Assembly (NCBI GenBank): GCA_948146395.1
Contig: OX411543.1
Span: 62,547,676-62,611,675, forward strand
Source of the DNA: Fragum whitleyi
Lineage: Eukaryota > Mollusca > Bivalvia > Cardiida > Cardiidae
Direction: 5' to 3'
DNA: 64,000 nt
Position numbers and translations under genes: made by a program. Positions 14,401-22,540 of the stretch are shown here, piece by piece (the first letter of the stretch is position 1; the number at the start of each line of letters is the position of its first letter). The notes under the pieces were generated by a model that was not told the origin of the DNA, made no database searches, and was given only the letters and a program-made list of their open reading frames with translations.

Positions 14401-17400
14401 ATAAATGAAAAAAAAGAGGTACGATTTGTCATTTTTTGACTTACTATTAATAATTTCGTAAGAAGTTTAGAAATACGGGCCCTTACTTGATTTTGGACCC
14501 TCAGTTGGTGGTTTCTCAGTTGCCACGGTTGTTTGTACAGGTGCCTTTGTGGTTACTGGTTTGGGTGATGGCGACTGTGTCGTTGATGACTCTGTTGATG
14601 GTTTATTTGTTGTGGAAGGTGCAACGGTTGTAATTGGTTTAGACGATGATGGTTTAGGACTTTCTGTGCCTAAAAATTTATCAGATATCTATGATTAACA
14701 ACAATAACTATATGCTATGCGTGAACTCGCAAAAAAATATAGAGAATTACACATGAGATAGTTCGTTCTTCTTATTGATTTATATGAGTCATGGTCAGAG
14801 AAGTCTACTGCTTGAAAAAATTTTGAGCCTTTCAATCAAAATGATATTGATTTACTCAAACAAGAACTTAATAAGTTCATTTTCGAGAAAATCCAGACCT
14901 TTTGAAGTCAGAGCATTGGGCTATGATTAAATATGATTTTTTACCTGGCAGAGTGTCATTGTTACACAGCATACATGATTCAACACAGTATACTCTGGCA
15001 TATGTGTAATCAGGGGCATCACAGTCGTCCTGTGTACAATTATCATTTAGGTCTACACATCGAAATCCTGAAAATAATATATCGTGCAAATACATACTCG
15101 GAAAACGGGTTCTTTTATAAAAATGTCCAATACGTCACTTGAAAAGTTGTGAACATGATTAAAATATAAGAAGAATATATTTCTTTTCACAACACACGGA
15201 TCTAATTTATTTCCAGCTGAAGTTGAAAGTGTGGTGGCGATAGGAGGTTTAAACCAGTTTAAATCATAAAACAGTATGAGCCTGTGCGTGAGCTTTCCAG
15301 CCATTTCAAATATGCGCAAAGCAAAGACTCTGACCAGCCTGTGCATCCGCACAGTCTGGCCAGAGTCTTCACAATGCGATTAGTAGATAGATAAGGTCTC
15401 AATGTATCTGTAGACCATCAGGTGACTTGATATTTATTACAGTATGTGGCTGTCAACGCAACTCAATGTTTGCATCTCACGAACAGTTCAAATTGTTGGA
15501 TATGCCACGCACAGGCTCGTATCATTTCAATACCAACACATATTCATTATAAGATCCTCCTGTTAGAAATATTGTATTAAAGTTCTTGATACCTGTTATC
15601 ATTGCGGCTGATGTCGTCGTCATCTTCATCGTTGTTTTCGTTGTTGGCAGTTGTGTGGTCGTCGGTGCTGCCGGAACTACAAGGAGGATCGATCGATTTA
15701 TTACGAGAAAACGTATATTATTTGATTAGCTCAAAATTATGCTCTTAACGGTAAGCATACTAAAATGAGAACTATGACAAAAATCGATTTTTTTACATTA
15801 TATTTAAGGCATATCAATACATTCATGTATACAGTGTTAGTAAAAAGGAATTCTCCAGCCGCCACGATATAACTGAAATAATGTTGAAGCGGCGTTAAAC
15901 TCCATTCAATCAATCAATAGAAAAAAAGGAAATCAAAATAATCATTTATTTTCAGCACTGAAATTCGGGAATTTCGATCATAAATCAAAAATAAAACTAA
16001 ACGCATTTTATCAGTTACTTAGCAAACACTTGCTCATAAGGTTGAAATGAGAGCATATAAATAATTTGTTCGTTTACTTATAGTCCGTTTTACTTCTATA
16101 TTGCCAACATTTTGCTGAAAATATCAGAACCGAACTAATGAAACATATTTTTACTTATCATAACATATTTTCCATCCAATACTATAAAGAATTTTGTTTT
16201 TCAAAAATTTTTAATGTAAAATAATGATTTTGTCCGTCCGTCTGCATGTTAACTCTCGACCTTTCATACCTTCTTGTGTCTGTATTCAACGGAACAGCGA
16301 ATTGTATATCCGCAAATAGTTCTGATTTGCACAGCGGCCGAGTCAAAAGTGTGTGATTTTAAAAGTGAGTCGTTTTAGTGTAAAAGTGTTTTTTTTTATA
16401 AAATTAATTTTGTCGAAGATATTAGCTTCATTAGAATATCAAATCTGAGTGTATCATATATTTGTTAACAAACCGTTTGACAGGATAGAATCGCGGAGAT
16501 GAACGCGATATTCACATACATGTATGTAAGACCAATCAAAAAGCATTATTCAACGAAGTTGTTGGGATTTTCGCGAGGACAACTAGACAAGCAGGCGAGT
16601 AATAAGGTGACAAATCACGTAATAGACCCAACCGTCAATATGCTAAACTAGGAATAATGGACATTTCTTCTGTCAATTGTTTAGTTTAACACCACGAGTT
16701 TTTCCCATATGTACTTAACAGCCTCCATCACGCCTCAGGTTTAAGAGCGGAAAAGGAAAAAAAGTATTAGCAATAAGGAGATAGACTAAATCATTATTTT
16801 GTAACCATTTTATACTCAAAAAAATATTTTTTGGAATGATATTTAGATGAAATTATGAATTTACCACATACAAATTCTTCAATTCAAAAGCAATTTTGTG
16901 AAATTGGTGAAAGGTTTGTCCATATTGAAGACAAACGGGCTATACCATCCTTTTTGTATTCAATGATTGCTATGCAGTATACTTACACGTACTGTCATTA
17001 CCACATAGCCCGCACGTTTCTATACAATACTCCCAACCAAACTGTGTCGTACACGAATCTTCGGTACAGTTCATGCCACGATCAACACATCGTTCTATAA
17101 AAACAATGGGTCCTGATCATTTTTCTTTTAAAACGACAATTTTCATATCATTGCATATATATGAATGTATATACATTTCTTCGAAGAGTAAACTTTAAAG
17201 TATTCTTACAATGTTTACTTAACTGTTAGAGTGAATCATGGTCTTTTTTATTTATATATTTTTATTTTATTTTTATTTTAATGAAAACTTAAATTGTTGA
17301 ACTGACAATTACGGTTTTCGTCATTGCCTAAAGAAGACATCGCTGACAAATAAAGAAAACCTTCCCTGCGTTCAGGATAAAAGCGTTAGCGAAGCGCTTT

Positions 17401-20400
17401 CGAAATGATACCCCGCTTTGCACGTATGCACGTGCAAAGCGGAGTATCATTTCAAAGCGCTCGCGAAACGTTTTAACATCCTGAACGTAGGGCTGGTTTG
17501 GATGCCATTATTTTTCTTGCACATTCAATTAATGCTACTTCACCTACCTGTTGTTGATCGGAATAGTACAGGTCGAGTTAATTCTGTTTCTTTTGGCGTA
17601 GCTGTAGAATATATATCAAAAAAATATTAATATCAACGATCAATTGAGGATTGATGTACGATTCTCTGACTGTTTTCCTTCGGGCAAAGTGTTAACGTCG
17701 TGCAAAAGAAAAAACTGAAATTCCACAAAATAGTTCTTGGATAATTTGCTTGGTCTCTATCTCACATGCAATCGTTAATCAAGCTCGGTAGTTGTTGCAA
17801 ACATTGTTGCAGAAAGAGTAAAGTATGTAGTCTTACATGGTAGACCTTAATACCATCTTCACTTTGCGAATCATTTTTTTGTGTGTGTGTTTCACCAAGT
17901 GTTCCAGCTTTCCTAACTTTTAAATGGATTCCATAGAGAACTTAAATCAAACAAAGGTGACCTGACAAGCGAAAAACAACCATCCAGGTACTCCGTTCTA
18001 AAGTAGATGGATGAAAGAGATTAGATCCAGTATTTCGAGCTCAGTAAGAGGGAGTATTACTAAAAATAATGATTTTGGAAGATAAAATAATTGATAGAAT
18101 AGAATAGATTCAGAATATCTAGTACTTGTGGAAGGCGTCGGTACTGGTTAGTTTACGCAGCCCGCGTACCGGTAGTCTAAACACAGTTGATACTTTTCGC
18201 ACCTTCATGATGATCGGATTTTGGTTATATGTCACTTATCGTCGATGTTATTCTAAAATCTCGTAACTACAACTTGAATAAAGCTGTAGTTAGGAGACTT
18301 TGGAATTACAACGACGATATGTTATACGCCAATATTTGGGACTATTGAGTAACGAGTCACTACATAACATAATTGATTGAATGGAGTTTAACGCCGCTTT
18401 CAACATTATTTCAGTTATATCGCGGCGGCTGGAGCACCTAACAATGGATTTCTAGAATTTCTCTCAACAGTACAACCATCACATTCTTTCCTAGCCTCCA
18501 GCTGCTATCTCACACAGGTCTACGATTATCAACCCATAGGTGAGAGACAAATAGTCGGAAAGAATGAGTGCCGCCGTCAGGGATCGAACCCGGGACCTCT
18601 AAATTGACAGTCCGACGCACTACCAACTGCGCTATGAAGGCGGCTACTACATCACACAAACATACCTGCTGTAGACGAGTCAATAACAGGCTTGGTTAGT
18701 TCAGTTTCCATTGGAGTGTCTGCAGGGAAAACAATAGTAAGATTTAAAGTCAATGGTCATTTCAACTATGTCCGACAAAGAATTAGAACTTTTATATTTG
18801 ATAAAGTTGCTGTCACACTGAGCACGCCTTCATGGCTCATGAAAGTCGATATATCGTTGCCAAAGATATAATTGCTATAAATATTTTTTGTGAATAACTC
18901 CATCATTCTACTAGTAAAAAGTTAAAGGAATCATAGAAGTTTTAATTTCATGTTCCAGTGTCTAAAAAGTGTTCCTACCAAAACTGTGTAGAGTTTTTTG
19001 GGGTTTTTTTTTTTTCAGAAAAATTGATTTCTCAGAAAGGGTTTTTCTCTCTTAAATATGGATTACAAAATTATCAGTTTTAATTTGTCAGAATGAGAAA
19101 CGGTAGCTAGTCAAAATGAACCAATTTCTGTAAACCGTCACTGGACTTTACGGCCCTTAGATCTTTTGCTTTAGGAAAATTGTGGAAAAAAAATGCTGGT
19201 ACATCTCAAACAATATTTTATACCAAATGGATTAGTTGCATTTCAAATTGCTCCCACATCATTTTTTTCCTGTAATCGTTAATATCCCTAGCTTAATTTT
19301 GGGGTTATTACCATTTGTTGCAAGCCGTGTGATAGGTGTATCTTAAGATAGTTTGCCACCTTGATCCTTTTTGCAAACAATAATAGGACGTTTAAAAAAT
19401 ACAAAATTAGAAACGTGCCACAATTACGGATGCCCACGCAAATTCTCGATTTTTTATCCGTGACCTTTATGACATTAAGCAATGACATTGACCTTGGGCG
19501 TATCCGGGCAAACTTATCGCATGACACTAGTACTCACCAAGAGGAACAACTGTGTAGTTATTTTGGAATTCCTAAATTTAGAAGTACATAGACACGCACG
19601 CACGCACTCACAGACAGACAGACAGAGGTAACTCTATTTATCTTATAACTTAACAAATATCCGTGTGATATCATACCATGTGATACCTAACATTTATAAA
19701 GCCTCGACATTATCAATTCCCCAAACCTCGTTAAATATTGTTTTTCATACAAAACACTAAGTAACCCGTCGCCATTTCATGGCGGTGGCATAAAAATGGA
19801 GGAGGACAAATGCCATCCTACCTTGACAGACTCCACACTTCTTTCTACAGTTGATTGTAGCAAAATTTGTTATCGGGTCCATGGAACAGTTGACTTGGTC
19901 ACAATCCTGGCTGAGATCTATACATGGGGCATCTGTGAAATTAGAACATTATAAAATTCATTGCTTGCTTGCCAGAGTCTTTGTATTGCTCACATTTGAA
20001 CTTTTTGAAAATGTCGAGCACTGGCTCCAATAGAATTTGTTGTTACTTGTTGAAACAACTTATCTAAACTCAAAAGTACAAAAAGAAGTCAAAATATTCG
20101 TACATTTTTTTTAACAGACCCAACCCATAAGTATGCGCGAATGTGCACAGCTTTTCTGTGTTATTCTACAAATGGATGAATATATGTAACCGTTCACACG
20201 AATAAGGACCATGTTGGATCTCTGTGCAAATGCAGTCTGACTTGGATCTACAATTCACACTCTATCAAAAATTCCCCTTTTCGCCAGACGGTCACTTGTA
20301 TTGTCCAAAGAAACATTTTGACTTACACGGTGGTAGGGTGAAGTCGACACACATCAGACAGTACTCCTTGCAGTTAGCCTCAGCATAGGTTCGATTCTCA

Positions 20401-20855
20401 CACACCGCTGGTCCGATGGTTGAACAATTTGTGATGGCGTCACTACATCCAAGCAGCTGACTTGAAACTTGTAAAACGACAACAAAAACGTAAAATGCAT
20501 TAAAAATGTAGTACTTTTTCAATTTTTCTGTATCTTATCAAGGGGAAAATAAAATGGGGTGTTTTTTTTATGATTTTTTTGTGACTTTTTTGCGGCGACT
20601 ATATTTTCTGTAAAATACACAATGTAACGTTTTCACTCAAATCTAGCAATTTCAAATGCTTTAAGATTTTATATAATGTGATCACTATAGGTACAAGTTC
20701 ATCTTATAATCCATATCAGGCTTTCTTCGGTGCCAATTATTAAATTTCACTAAACTAGGCATCTCTTCAAGGGTCCATAAAATTTTTGAAACTATCAGAC
20801 AAGACTTACCGGGCGTCACGCCGACAGCTCCTACCACCAAGCAAAAGATCAGCAT
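2343..20855 (-). CDS. Secreted ShK-VWA-mucin modular protein, complete 19-exon gene
   Basis: Joining 19 exons with GT-AG borders and matching phases gives one uninterrupted 4587-nt reading frame (1528 aa) from ATG at 20855 to TAA at 2343. Domain order by residue: signal peptide 1-16, ShK1 about 25-57, ShK2 66-98, linkers 100-135, ShK3 138-166, Thr linker 172-199, ShK4 202-233, S/T/P linker 241-301, VWA1 about 305-487, mucin-like 490-1134, VWA2 1136-1318, ShK5 1339-1372, ShK6 1381-1418, linker 1419-1437, ShK7 1440-1476, VWC-like tail 1492-1528. No transmembrane segment follows the signal peptide, so it is probably secreted. VWA domains with an intact MIDAS usually bind protein ligands through a metal ion. 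ShK domains are small disulfide modules found in many secreted animal proteins, and nothing here suggests a toxin. The matrix, mucus, shell or byssus role is inference. The architecture is certain; the product name is not. Confidence 0.9.
2790..3032. mobile_element. MITE family B, copy 2 (diverged)
   Basis: Internal ACCCTGGTCAGATTGCGCAA / ACGCAAACTGACCAGAGTCG palindrome and degraded termini GGCCAGTCACGAGAAAATTA / CCCCTTTTTACATGTTAAGT. In the last intron of gene 1. Confidence 0.72.
3397..3833. mobile_element. MITE family A, copy 2
   Basis: TIRs GGTTAGTTACATCGTGAAAT / ATTTCACGATGTTGTTAACT, internal GGGAGGTAATC...GAATTACCTCCC hairpin at about 3667-3732. Ends 28 bp from the exon 18 donor. Confidence 0.83.
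3861..4023 (-). CDS. Gene 1 exon 18: ShK domain 7
   Basis: Phase 1 in, phase 2 out. CEDKVKNC to CRKFCGIC gives six cysteines and resembles ShK6 (CxD..x..DC/NC spacing and a shared W-V-K/E-N-C segment). After the domain come 16 residues beginning YTYTYVTAVP. The donor is GTAAGTTT; failure to splice here would reach an in-frame TAA overlapping the donor, giving a slightly shorter protein without the tail. Confidence 0.85.
4129..4368. mobile_element. MITE family C, copy 1
   Basis: GAGCCTGTGCGTGAGATTTC / GAAATTTCACACACAGGCTC inverted ends; internal GACTCTGACCAGCCTGTGCA / CACAGTCTGGCCAGAGTC palindrome. Intron of gene 1. Confidence 0.82.
4629..4685 (-). CDS. Gene 1 exon 17: Thr/Val linker
   Basis: A 57-nt phase 1-1 exon encoding EDKSKLGVQTTTVATTVTT. 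The acceptor is CCTTCCAG and the donor GTAAGTACC. A spacer between ShK6 and ShK7. Confidence 0.78.
4793..5039. mobile_element. MITE family D, copy 1 (long TIR)
   Basis: CAGGGCCCGAGATTATAAAA, CTTTTCTCAGGCTCAGGCTC and its complement at the other end; a central ATATTAATAAGTTGTTATAA palindrome. Almost the whole 247 bp can fold back. Confidence 0.83.
5274..5397. repeat. 18-bp minisatellite
   Basis: About seven copies of ACATAAAATAACATTGGT, one shortened by two to three bases. In the intron between exons 16 and 17. The reading frames across it are artefacts. Confidence 0.88.
5777..5908 (-). CDS. Gene 1 exon 16: ShK domain 6
   Basis: Phase 1-1 exon of 44 codons: CKDNIADC at the start and CLASCGFC at the end, six cysteines. 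The acceptor is TTTTCAG and the donor GTAAGTAT. Confidence 0.88.
6314..6481 (-). CDS. Gene 1 exon 15: short linker plus ShK domain 5
   Basis: Phase 1-1 exon of 56 codons. About 20 polar residues (STTERPTTPS) precede CVDIDSNC and the module ends in CPRTCGFC, six cysteines. The acceptor is AATTTCAG and the donor GTATGC. The intron before it carries the 1.5-kb pearl-like element. Confidence 0.88.
6817..8318 (+). mobile_element. Pearl/HINE-like element P1, about nine 155-bp units
   Basis: Starts AAACAAGAGGACCAGAATGG with a short hairpin and TCGATCACCTG-type motif, then about nine units of about 155 bp (TTCTTGAACAACTTTAGAAG...GGTTCAGGAGGAGATGTC), a (CGCA)n microsatellite at about 8237-8262, and a 3' hairpin CTGGCCTTCGGCCAATGGAG followed by CTAAAAA. 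Lies in the intron between exons 14 and 15, antisense to gene 1. A 5' fragment of a relative is at about 6608-6780. Confidence 0.82.
8716..8966 (-). CDS. Gene 1 exon 14: VWA domain 2, second half
   Basis: Phase 2 in, phase 1 out. Contains DVAIVITDGLSKYPP (MIDAS aspartate) and GITMFSIGIGNE, then runs to an end at HTACG. The acceptor is TGAAATACAG and the donor GTAATATT. VWA2 is complete. Confidence 0.9.
9090..9420 (+). mobile_element. tRNA-derived SINE, type 2
   Basis: The head (9090-9172) has an A-box-like TAGCTCATTCGGTA and a B-box-like GAGTTCGAAATTCC. The 3' part carries ATATAACTGCAATAATTTTG, then CGCGGCGATAAAC and an AATCAAT-type tail. The tail resembles that of the type 1 SINEs here, suggesting a shared 3' module. 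It lies between exons 13 and 14 of gene 1, antisense. Confidence 0.72.
9443..9692. repeat. 128-bp direct tandem duplication in the VWA2-side intron
   Basis: Bases 9443-9570 and 9571-9692 read the same from TTGCGTCACC to CTAATAGAACA with no difference seen. The copy boundary and lack of divergence suggest a recent event or an assembly duplication. The second copy ends about 88 bp from the exon 13 donor. Confidence 0.9.
9780..10080 (-). CDS. Gene 1 exon 13: VWA domain 2, first half
   Basis: Phase 1 in, phase 2 out. It contains ADIVFVVDSSGSIGENNF with MIDAS DSSGS, then TRVGLVEFSNTANIEF and GGGTLTSDALELM with the MIDAS threonine. The acceptor is TCAATTACAG and the donor GTATGCCC. It differs from VWA1 in where its intron falls, so the two VWA domains are not a simple recent duplication. 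Confidence 0.9.
10344..10614. mobile_element. MITE family B, copy 3, abutting the mucin exon
   Basis: TATGTGACTCGTAACGCTAA to TTTCGCCTGAAGGGTCACAT, with the internal GACCCTAGTCAGACTGCGCG palindrome. Its right end is about 28 bp from the exon 12 donor. Confidence 0.8.
10643..12577 (-). CDS. Gene 1 exon 12: 645-residue mucin-like Thr/Pro/Ser domain
   Basis: A single 1935-nt phase 1-1 exon encoding almost only Thr, Pro, Ala, Ser, Lys and Val. Loose repeats of the form T(L/V)AP..TTT.KP run through it. Near its C-terminal end, at about 10767-11043, lies a regular 11-residue repeat (KPQTLAPSSSA). There are no cysteines until the last junction. This is a classic mucin-like region expected to be densely O-glycosylated and extended, here acting as a stalk between two VWA domains. 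The acceptor is ACGTTTAG and the donor GTGCGTTT, a weaker GT donor that is nonetheless required for a phase match with exon 13. Long open frames on the opposite strand are a composition effect. Confidence 0.9.
10767..11043 (-). repeat. In-frame 33/66-bp minisatellite in the mucin exon
   Basis: Seven clean and two degenerate units of 33 bp encode KPQTLAPSSSA-type repeats. Units with TLAP alternate with units with TLPP, giving a 66-bp higher-order period. All copies stay in frame. Such arrays usually vary in length between alleles. Confidence 0.88.
13006..13387 (-). CDS. Gene 1 exon 11: VWA domain 1, second half
   Basis: Phase 0 in, phase 1 out. It supplies the MIDAS threonine in GGTQTDTALALM and the aspartate in VAIVITDGAS, then the GVTIFAIAVGD strand. 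The VWA1 fold is complete and all metal-site residues are present. The acceptor is TTTTTTAG and the donor GTAAGTTT. Confidence 0.9.
13702..13883 (-). CDS. Gene 1 exon 10: VWA domain 1, first half
   Basis: Enters in phase 1 and leaves in phase 0. It carries the first MIDAS motif DASSS inside ELVFVLDASSSVG, followed by the usual amphipathic helix and the NVTVVTFS strand. The acceptor is TCATTACAG and the donor GTAATTTG. Confidence 0.88.
14487..14669 (-). CDS. Gene 1 exon 9: Ser/Thr/Pro linker
   Basis: Phase 1-1 exon of 61 codons, almost wholly Ser, Thr, Pro, Lys and Val (motifs such as SPKPSSSKPITT and KPVTTKAPVQTT). It resembles the large mucin exon in composition and precedes VWA1. The acceptor is TTTTTAG and the donor GTAAGGGC. 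Confidence 0.83.
14945..15067 (-). CDS. Gene 1 exon 8: ShK domain 4
   Basis: Phase 1-1 exon of 41 codons; RCVDLNDNC at the start, CVESCMLC at the end, six cysteines. The acceptor is TTTTCAG and the donor GTAAAAAA. Confidence 0.88.
15278..15520. mobile_element. MITE family C, copy 2
   Basis: Same ends and internal palindrome as the copy at 4129, about 90% alike by eye. Diverged relatives lie at about 30890-31115, 42935-43130 and 50495-50690. Confidence 0.82.
15593..15676 (-). CDS. Gene 1 exon 7: Thr-rich linker
   Basis: Phase 1-1 exon of 28 codons rich in Thr, with Met, Lys and Ala (for example TTKTTMKMTTTSAAMIT). A probable O-glycosylated spacer between ShK3 and ShK4. The acceptor is CTTGTAG and the donor GTATCAAG. 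Confidence 0.78.
15846..15922 (+). mobile_element. SINE type 1 3'-end fragment
   Basis: CCAGCCGCCACGATATAACT, then GAAATAATGTTGAAGCGGCG, TTAAACTCCATTCAATCAAT: the last 75 bp of SINE type 1 in the plus orientation. Other short pieces of the same family were seen at about 4436-4560, 26615-26820, 34118-34200, 39471-39526 and 50855-50895. Confidence 0.7.
16987..17094 (-). CDS. Gene 1 exon 6: ShK domain 3
   Basis: Phase 1-1 exon of 36 codons; begins with ERCVDRGMNC and ends with the CIETCGLC motif, six cysteines. The acceptor is TTTTTATAG and the donor GTAAGTAT. Confidence 0.88.
17366..17494. repeat. 130-bp palindrome beyond the exon 5 donor
   Basis: CCCTGCGTTCAGGATAAAAG, CGAAATGATACCCCGCTTTG, then CAAAGCGGAGTATCATTTCA, ATCCTGAACGTAGGG. 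Arms fold around CACGTATGCACGTG. A related short version is at about 31190-31250. Confidence 0.83.
17548..17601 (-). CDS. Gene 1 exon 5: 18-residue linker (copy b)
   Basis: A 54-nt phase 1-1 exon encoding ATPKETELTRPVLFRSTT, the sister of exon 4. The acceptor is ATTCTACAG and the donor GTAGGTG. A 130-bp palindrome lies about 55 bp beyond its donor in the downstream intron. Confidence 0.8.
18371..18644 (-). mobile_element. tRNA-derived SINE, type 1, near full length
   Basis: Read on the minus strand: a tRNA-like head at 18644-18571 (A box TAGCGCAGTTGGTAG, B box GGTTCGATCCC, a pairing GCCGCC/GGCGGC acceptor stem), a body with the CACCTATGGGTTGATAATCG region, then a 3' end with TATAACTGAAATAATGTTGA, GCGGCGTTAAACTCCAT and an (ATTG)-type tail. 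Inserted in the intron between exons 4 and 5 of gene 1, sense orientation, 22 bp from exon 4. Confidence 0.82.
18666..18719 (-). CDS. Gene 1 exon 4: 18-residue linker (copy a)
   Basis: A 54-nt phase 1-1 exon encoding DTPMETELTKPVIDSSTA. The acceptor is CCCTGCAG and the donor GTATGT. It is clearly related to the next exon (shared TP.ETELT.PV core), so the pair arose by exon duplication. A tRNA-derived SINE ends 22 bp beyond its donor. Confidence 0.8.
19822..19932 (-). CDS. Gene 1 exon 3: ShK domain 2
   Basis: Phase 1-1 exon of 37 codons. The module starts with CIDLSQDC and ends with CRKKCGVC, six cysteines in all. The acceptor is TTTCACAG and the donor GTAGGATG. Domain and exon borders coincide almost exactly. 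Confidence 0.88.
20327..20467 (-). CDS. Gene 1 exon 2: ShK domain 1
   Basis: Phase 1-1 exon of 47 codons. Six cysteines spaced C-x6-C-x7-C-x9-C-x3-C-x2-C, ending in the motif CKEYCLMC, mark an ShK/SXC module. The acceptor follows TTTTACAAG and the donor is GTAAGTC. A downstream fragment of MITE family B (about 20197-20296) lies within 35 bp of the donor. Confidence 0.88.
20810..20855 (-). CDS. Gene 1 exon 1: start codon and signal peptide
   Basis: The ATG at 20855-20853 opens a short hydrophobic peptide (MLIFCLVVGAVGVTP) typical of a secretory signal. The exon ends in phase 1 at a strong donor, GTAAGTC. Just upstream, around 20870-20885, a T-rich stretch ending in TTTTAG could be the acceptor of a 5'-UTR intron, so the transcription start is probably further right and is not identified. 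This start is chosen because it alone gives a signal peptide in phase with exon 2. Confidence 0.8.
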
Positions 20856-20983
20856 GGTTCTGCTACCTGGGTCCTAAAACAAAAATTAAAGGAAAAAATG
20901 ATTTGTAGATTGTGTACATGTTTATTGGTATCCTTTTAATACTGTCCCGTCAAATTACATTTCAACAAGTGGTTTGTGGATAT

Positions 20984-22235
20984 GGTTAAAGCTAATCACA
21001 TCGTGAAATTGACATCCAACTCGATGAAAACCATTCTAAATCACTAATCGCCCCGTTAATACATTCATTCTATACACTCACTCAGATCATTGAAAACGCT
21101 AATATGGGTTCAACAAGAGGCCCAAGAGGGTCCGTATCGCTCCACTTGCTTTAAAATCTTTCATTAAATAAAGCTTACTTTAAATGAATACATTAACACT
21201 CCAAAATCTCCTAGGACCTATTTAGTAATGATTAAATGGTTCTGGTCCATATTGCACCAAAATACCCAATCACAATTAACCTGCAACCCTTGACCAATCT
21301 TATTAAAACATAAGGTTCAAAAGATGTCGTTCAAAGATTTCGGGCTCAAAATAGGCCCCACCTAACATGCCCATATTTATGGACCAAACAAAATTTCTTG
21401 AACAATTTAAGTAAATAGTCACCCAAGAAACATTCTGGTAAAGTTTCATTGAAATTGGCTGAGAGGTTCCGGAGGAGATATCGTTCAAAGATTTTGGCCT
21501 CAATATAAGCTCCGCCCTGCCACGCCCAAATTTATAGGCCTATCAAAATTTAGCAAATAATTTTTGAAAAGAGACACTCAAGGAACATTCTGTTAAAGTT
21601 TCATTGAAATCAGCCAAGTGGTTCAGGAGAAAATGTCATTTGAAAATTTCGGGCTCAAAATAGGCCCCACCCTGCCACGCCCATATTTTTAGTCCAATCA
21701 AAATTTCTTGAACAAATTAAACAAAGGGTCACCCAAGGAACATTTTGCAAAAGTTTCATTGAAATCGGCCCAGTGGTTCAGGAGGAGATGTCGTTCTAAG
21801 ATTTCGGGCTTAAAATAGCCCCGCCCTACCACGCCCATATTTATGGACCAATCAAAATTTCCTGAACAATTTAAGTAAAGGGTCACCCAAGGAACATTCT
21901 GATAAAGTTTCATTGAAATCGGCCAAGTAGTTCAGGAGGAGATGTCGTTCAAAGATTTCGGGCTCAAAATAAGCCCTGCCCTGCCACGCCCATATTTATG
22001 GACCAATCAAAATTTCTTGAACAATTTAAGTTAAGGGTCACGTTGATTTTTTTTTATATGAAGGAAATACATTATCACTCATTTCGTCGAAATAGAACGA
22101 AATTAGCGATAATTATTACCTCCCTAAAATTTCATTCAAAACTCGCTCCACACATTCATTCAATAGTATTTCAAAATCATTCCAAAATCGTTCACCTTCT
22201 AAGTTTCACTATGTAAAACCTGTTTCACGATGTAA
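20984..22235. mobile_element. MITE family A, copy 3, split by element P2
   Basis: Left part ends near 21109 and the right part resumes at about 22041 with GCGATAATTATTACCTCCCT and degraded TTTCACGATGTAAAAC ends. The 930-bp interruption is the pearl-like element P2. Confidence 0.68.
21110..22040 (+). mobile_element. Pearl/HINE-like element P2, 3' truncated, nested in a MITE
   Basis: Starts CAACAAGAGGCCCAAGAGGG and TCGCTCCAC, then about five units of the P1 type; there is no 3' hairpin. Both flanks are MITE family A sequence, so it inserted into or recombined with that MITE. Confidence 0.75.
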
Positions 22236-22497
22236 AACGTGCAACCTCTCAAACCAAGAGTATGTCGAAATGACCACAGAATACCGCGAATCTCAAAGAG
22301 AATTTCGTTTGAAGAGGCAAAAGGCGAAAATCGCGGAATTCAGCGATCATCTAATAAAATGAGAGAGAGGGGGTGTATTGGTCAATCGATTTTTATCGAC
22401 ATCAGTGGTCCCTTCATCAAACAGGAAAGTACACATTGCAGAAAAAATAAATGTAGAATAAGAAAAAAGGTTTGTAAAGCGCACTGCAGTTTTATTA

Positions 22498-22528
<31 letters not shown>

Positions 22529-22534
22529 CATTAT
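22498..22534. repeat. (ATT)n microsatellite
   Basis: Runs of TTATTATTATT with two C interruptions. Intergenic. Confidence 0.9.
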
Positions 22535-22540
22535 ATGACC

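Noticed and set aside
14877..15095. ShK modules as venom toxin genes
   Set aside because: The modules are single exons inside a 1528-residue VWA/mucin protein; ShK is a widespread extracellular domain and nothing indicates a short processed toxin.
18571..18644. Possible functional tRNA gene (minus strand)
   Set aside because: A and B boxes and an acceptor stem are present, but the anticodon stem does not pair and the sequence continues into a SINE body and tail. It is a SINE head.
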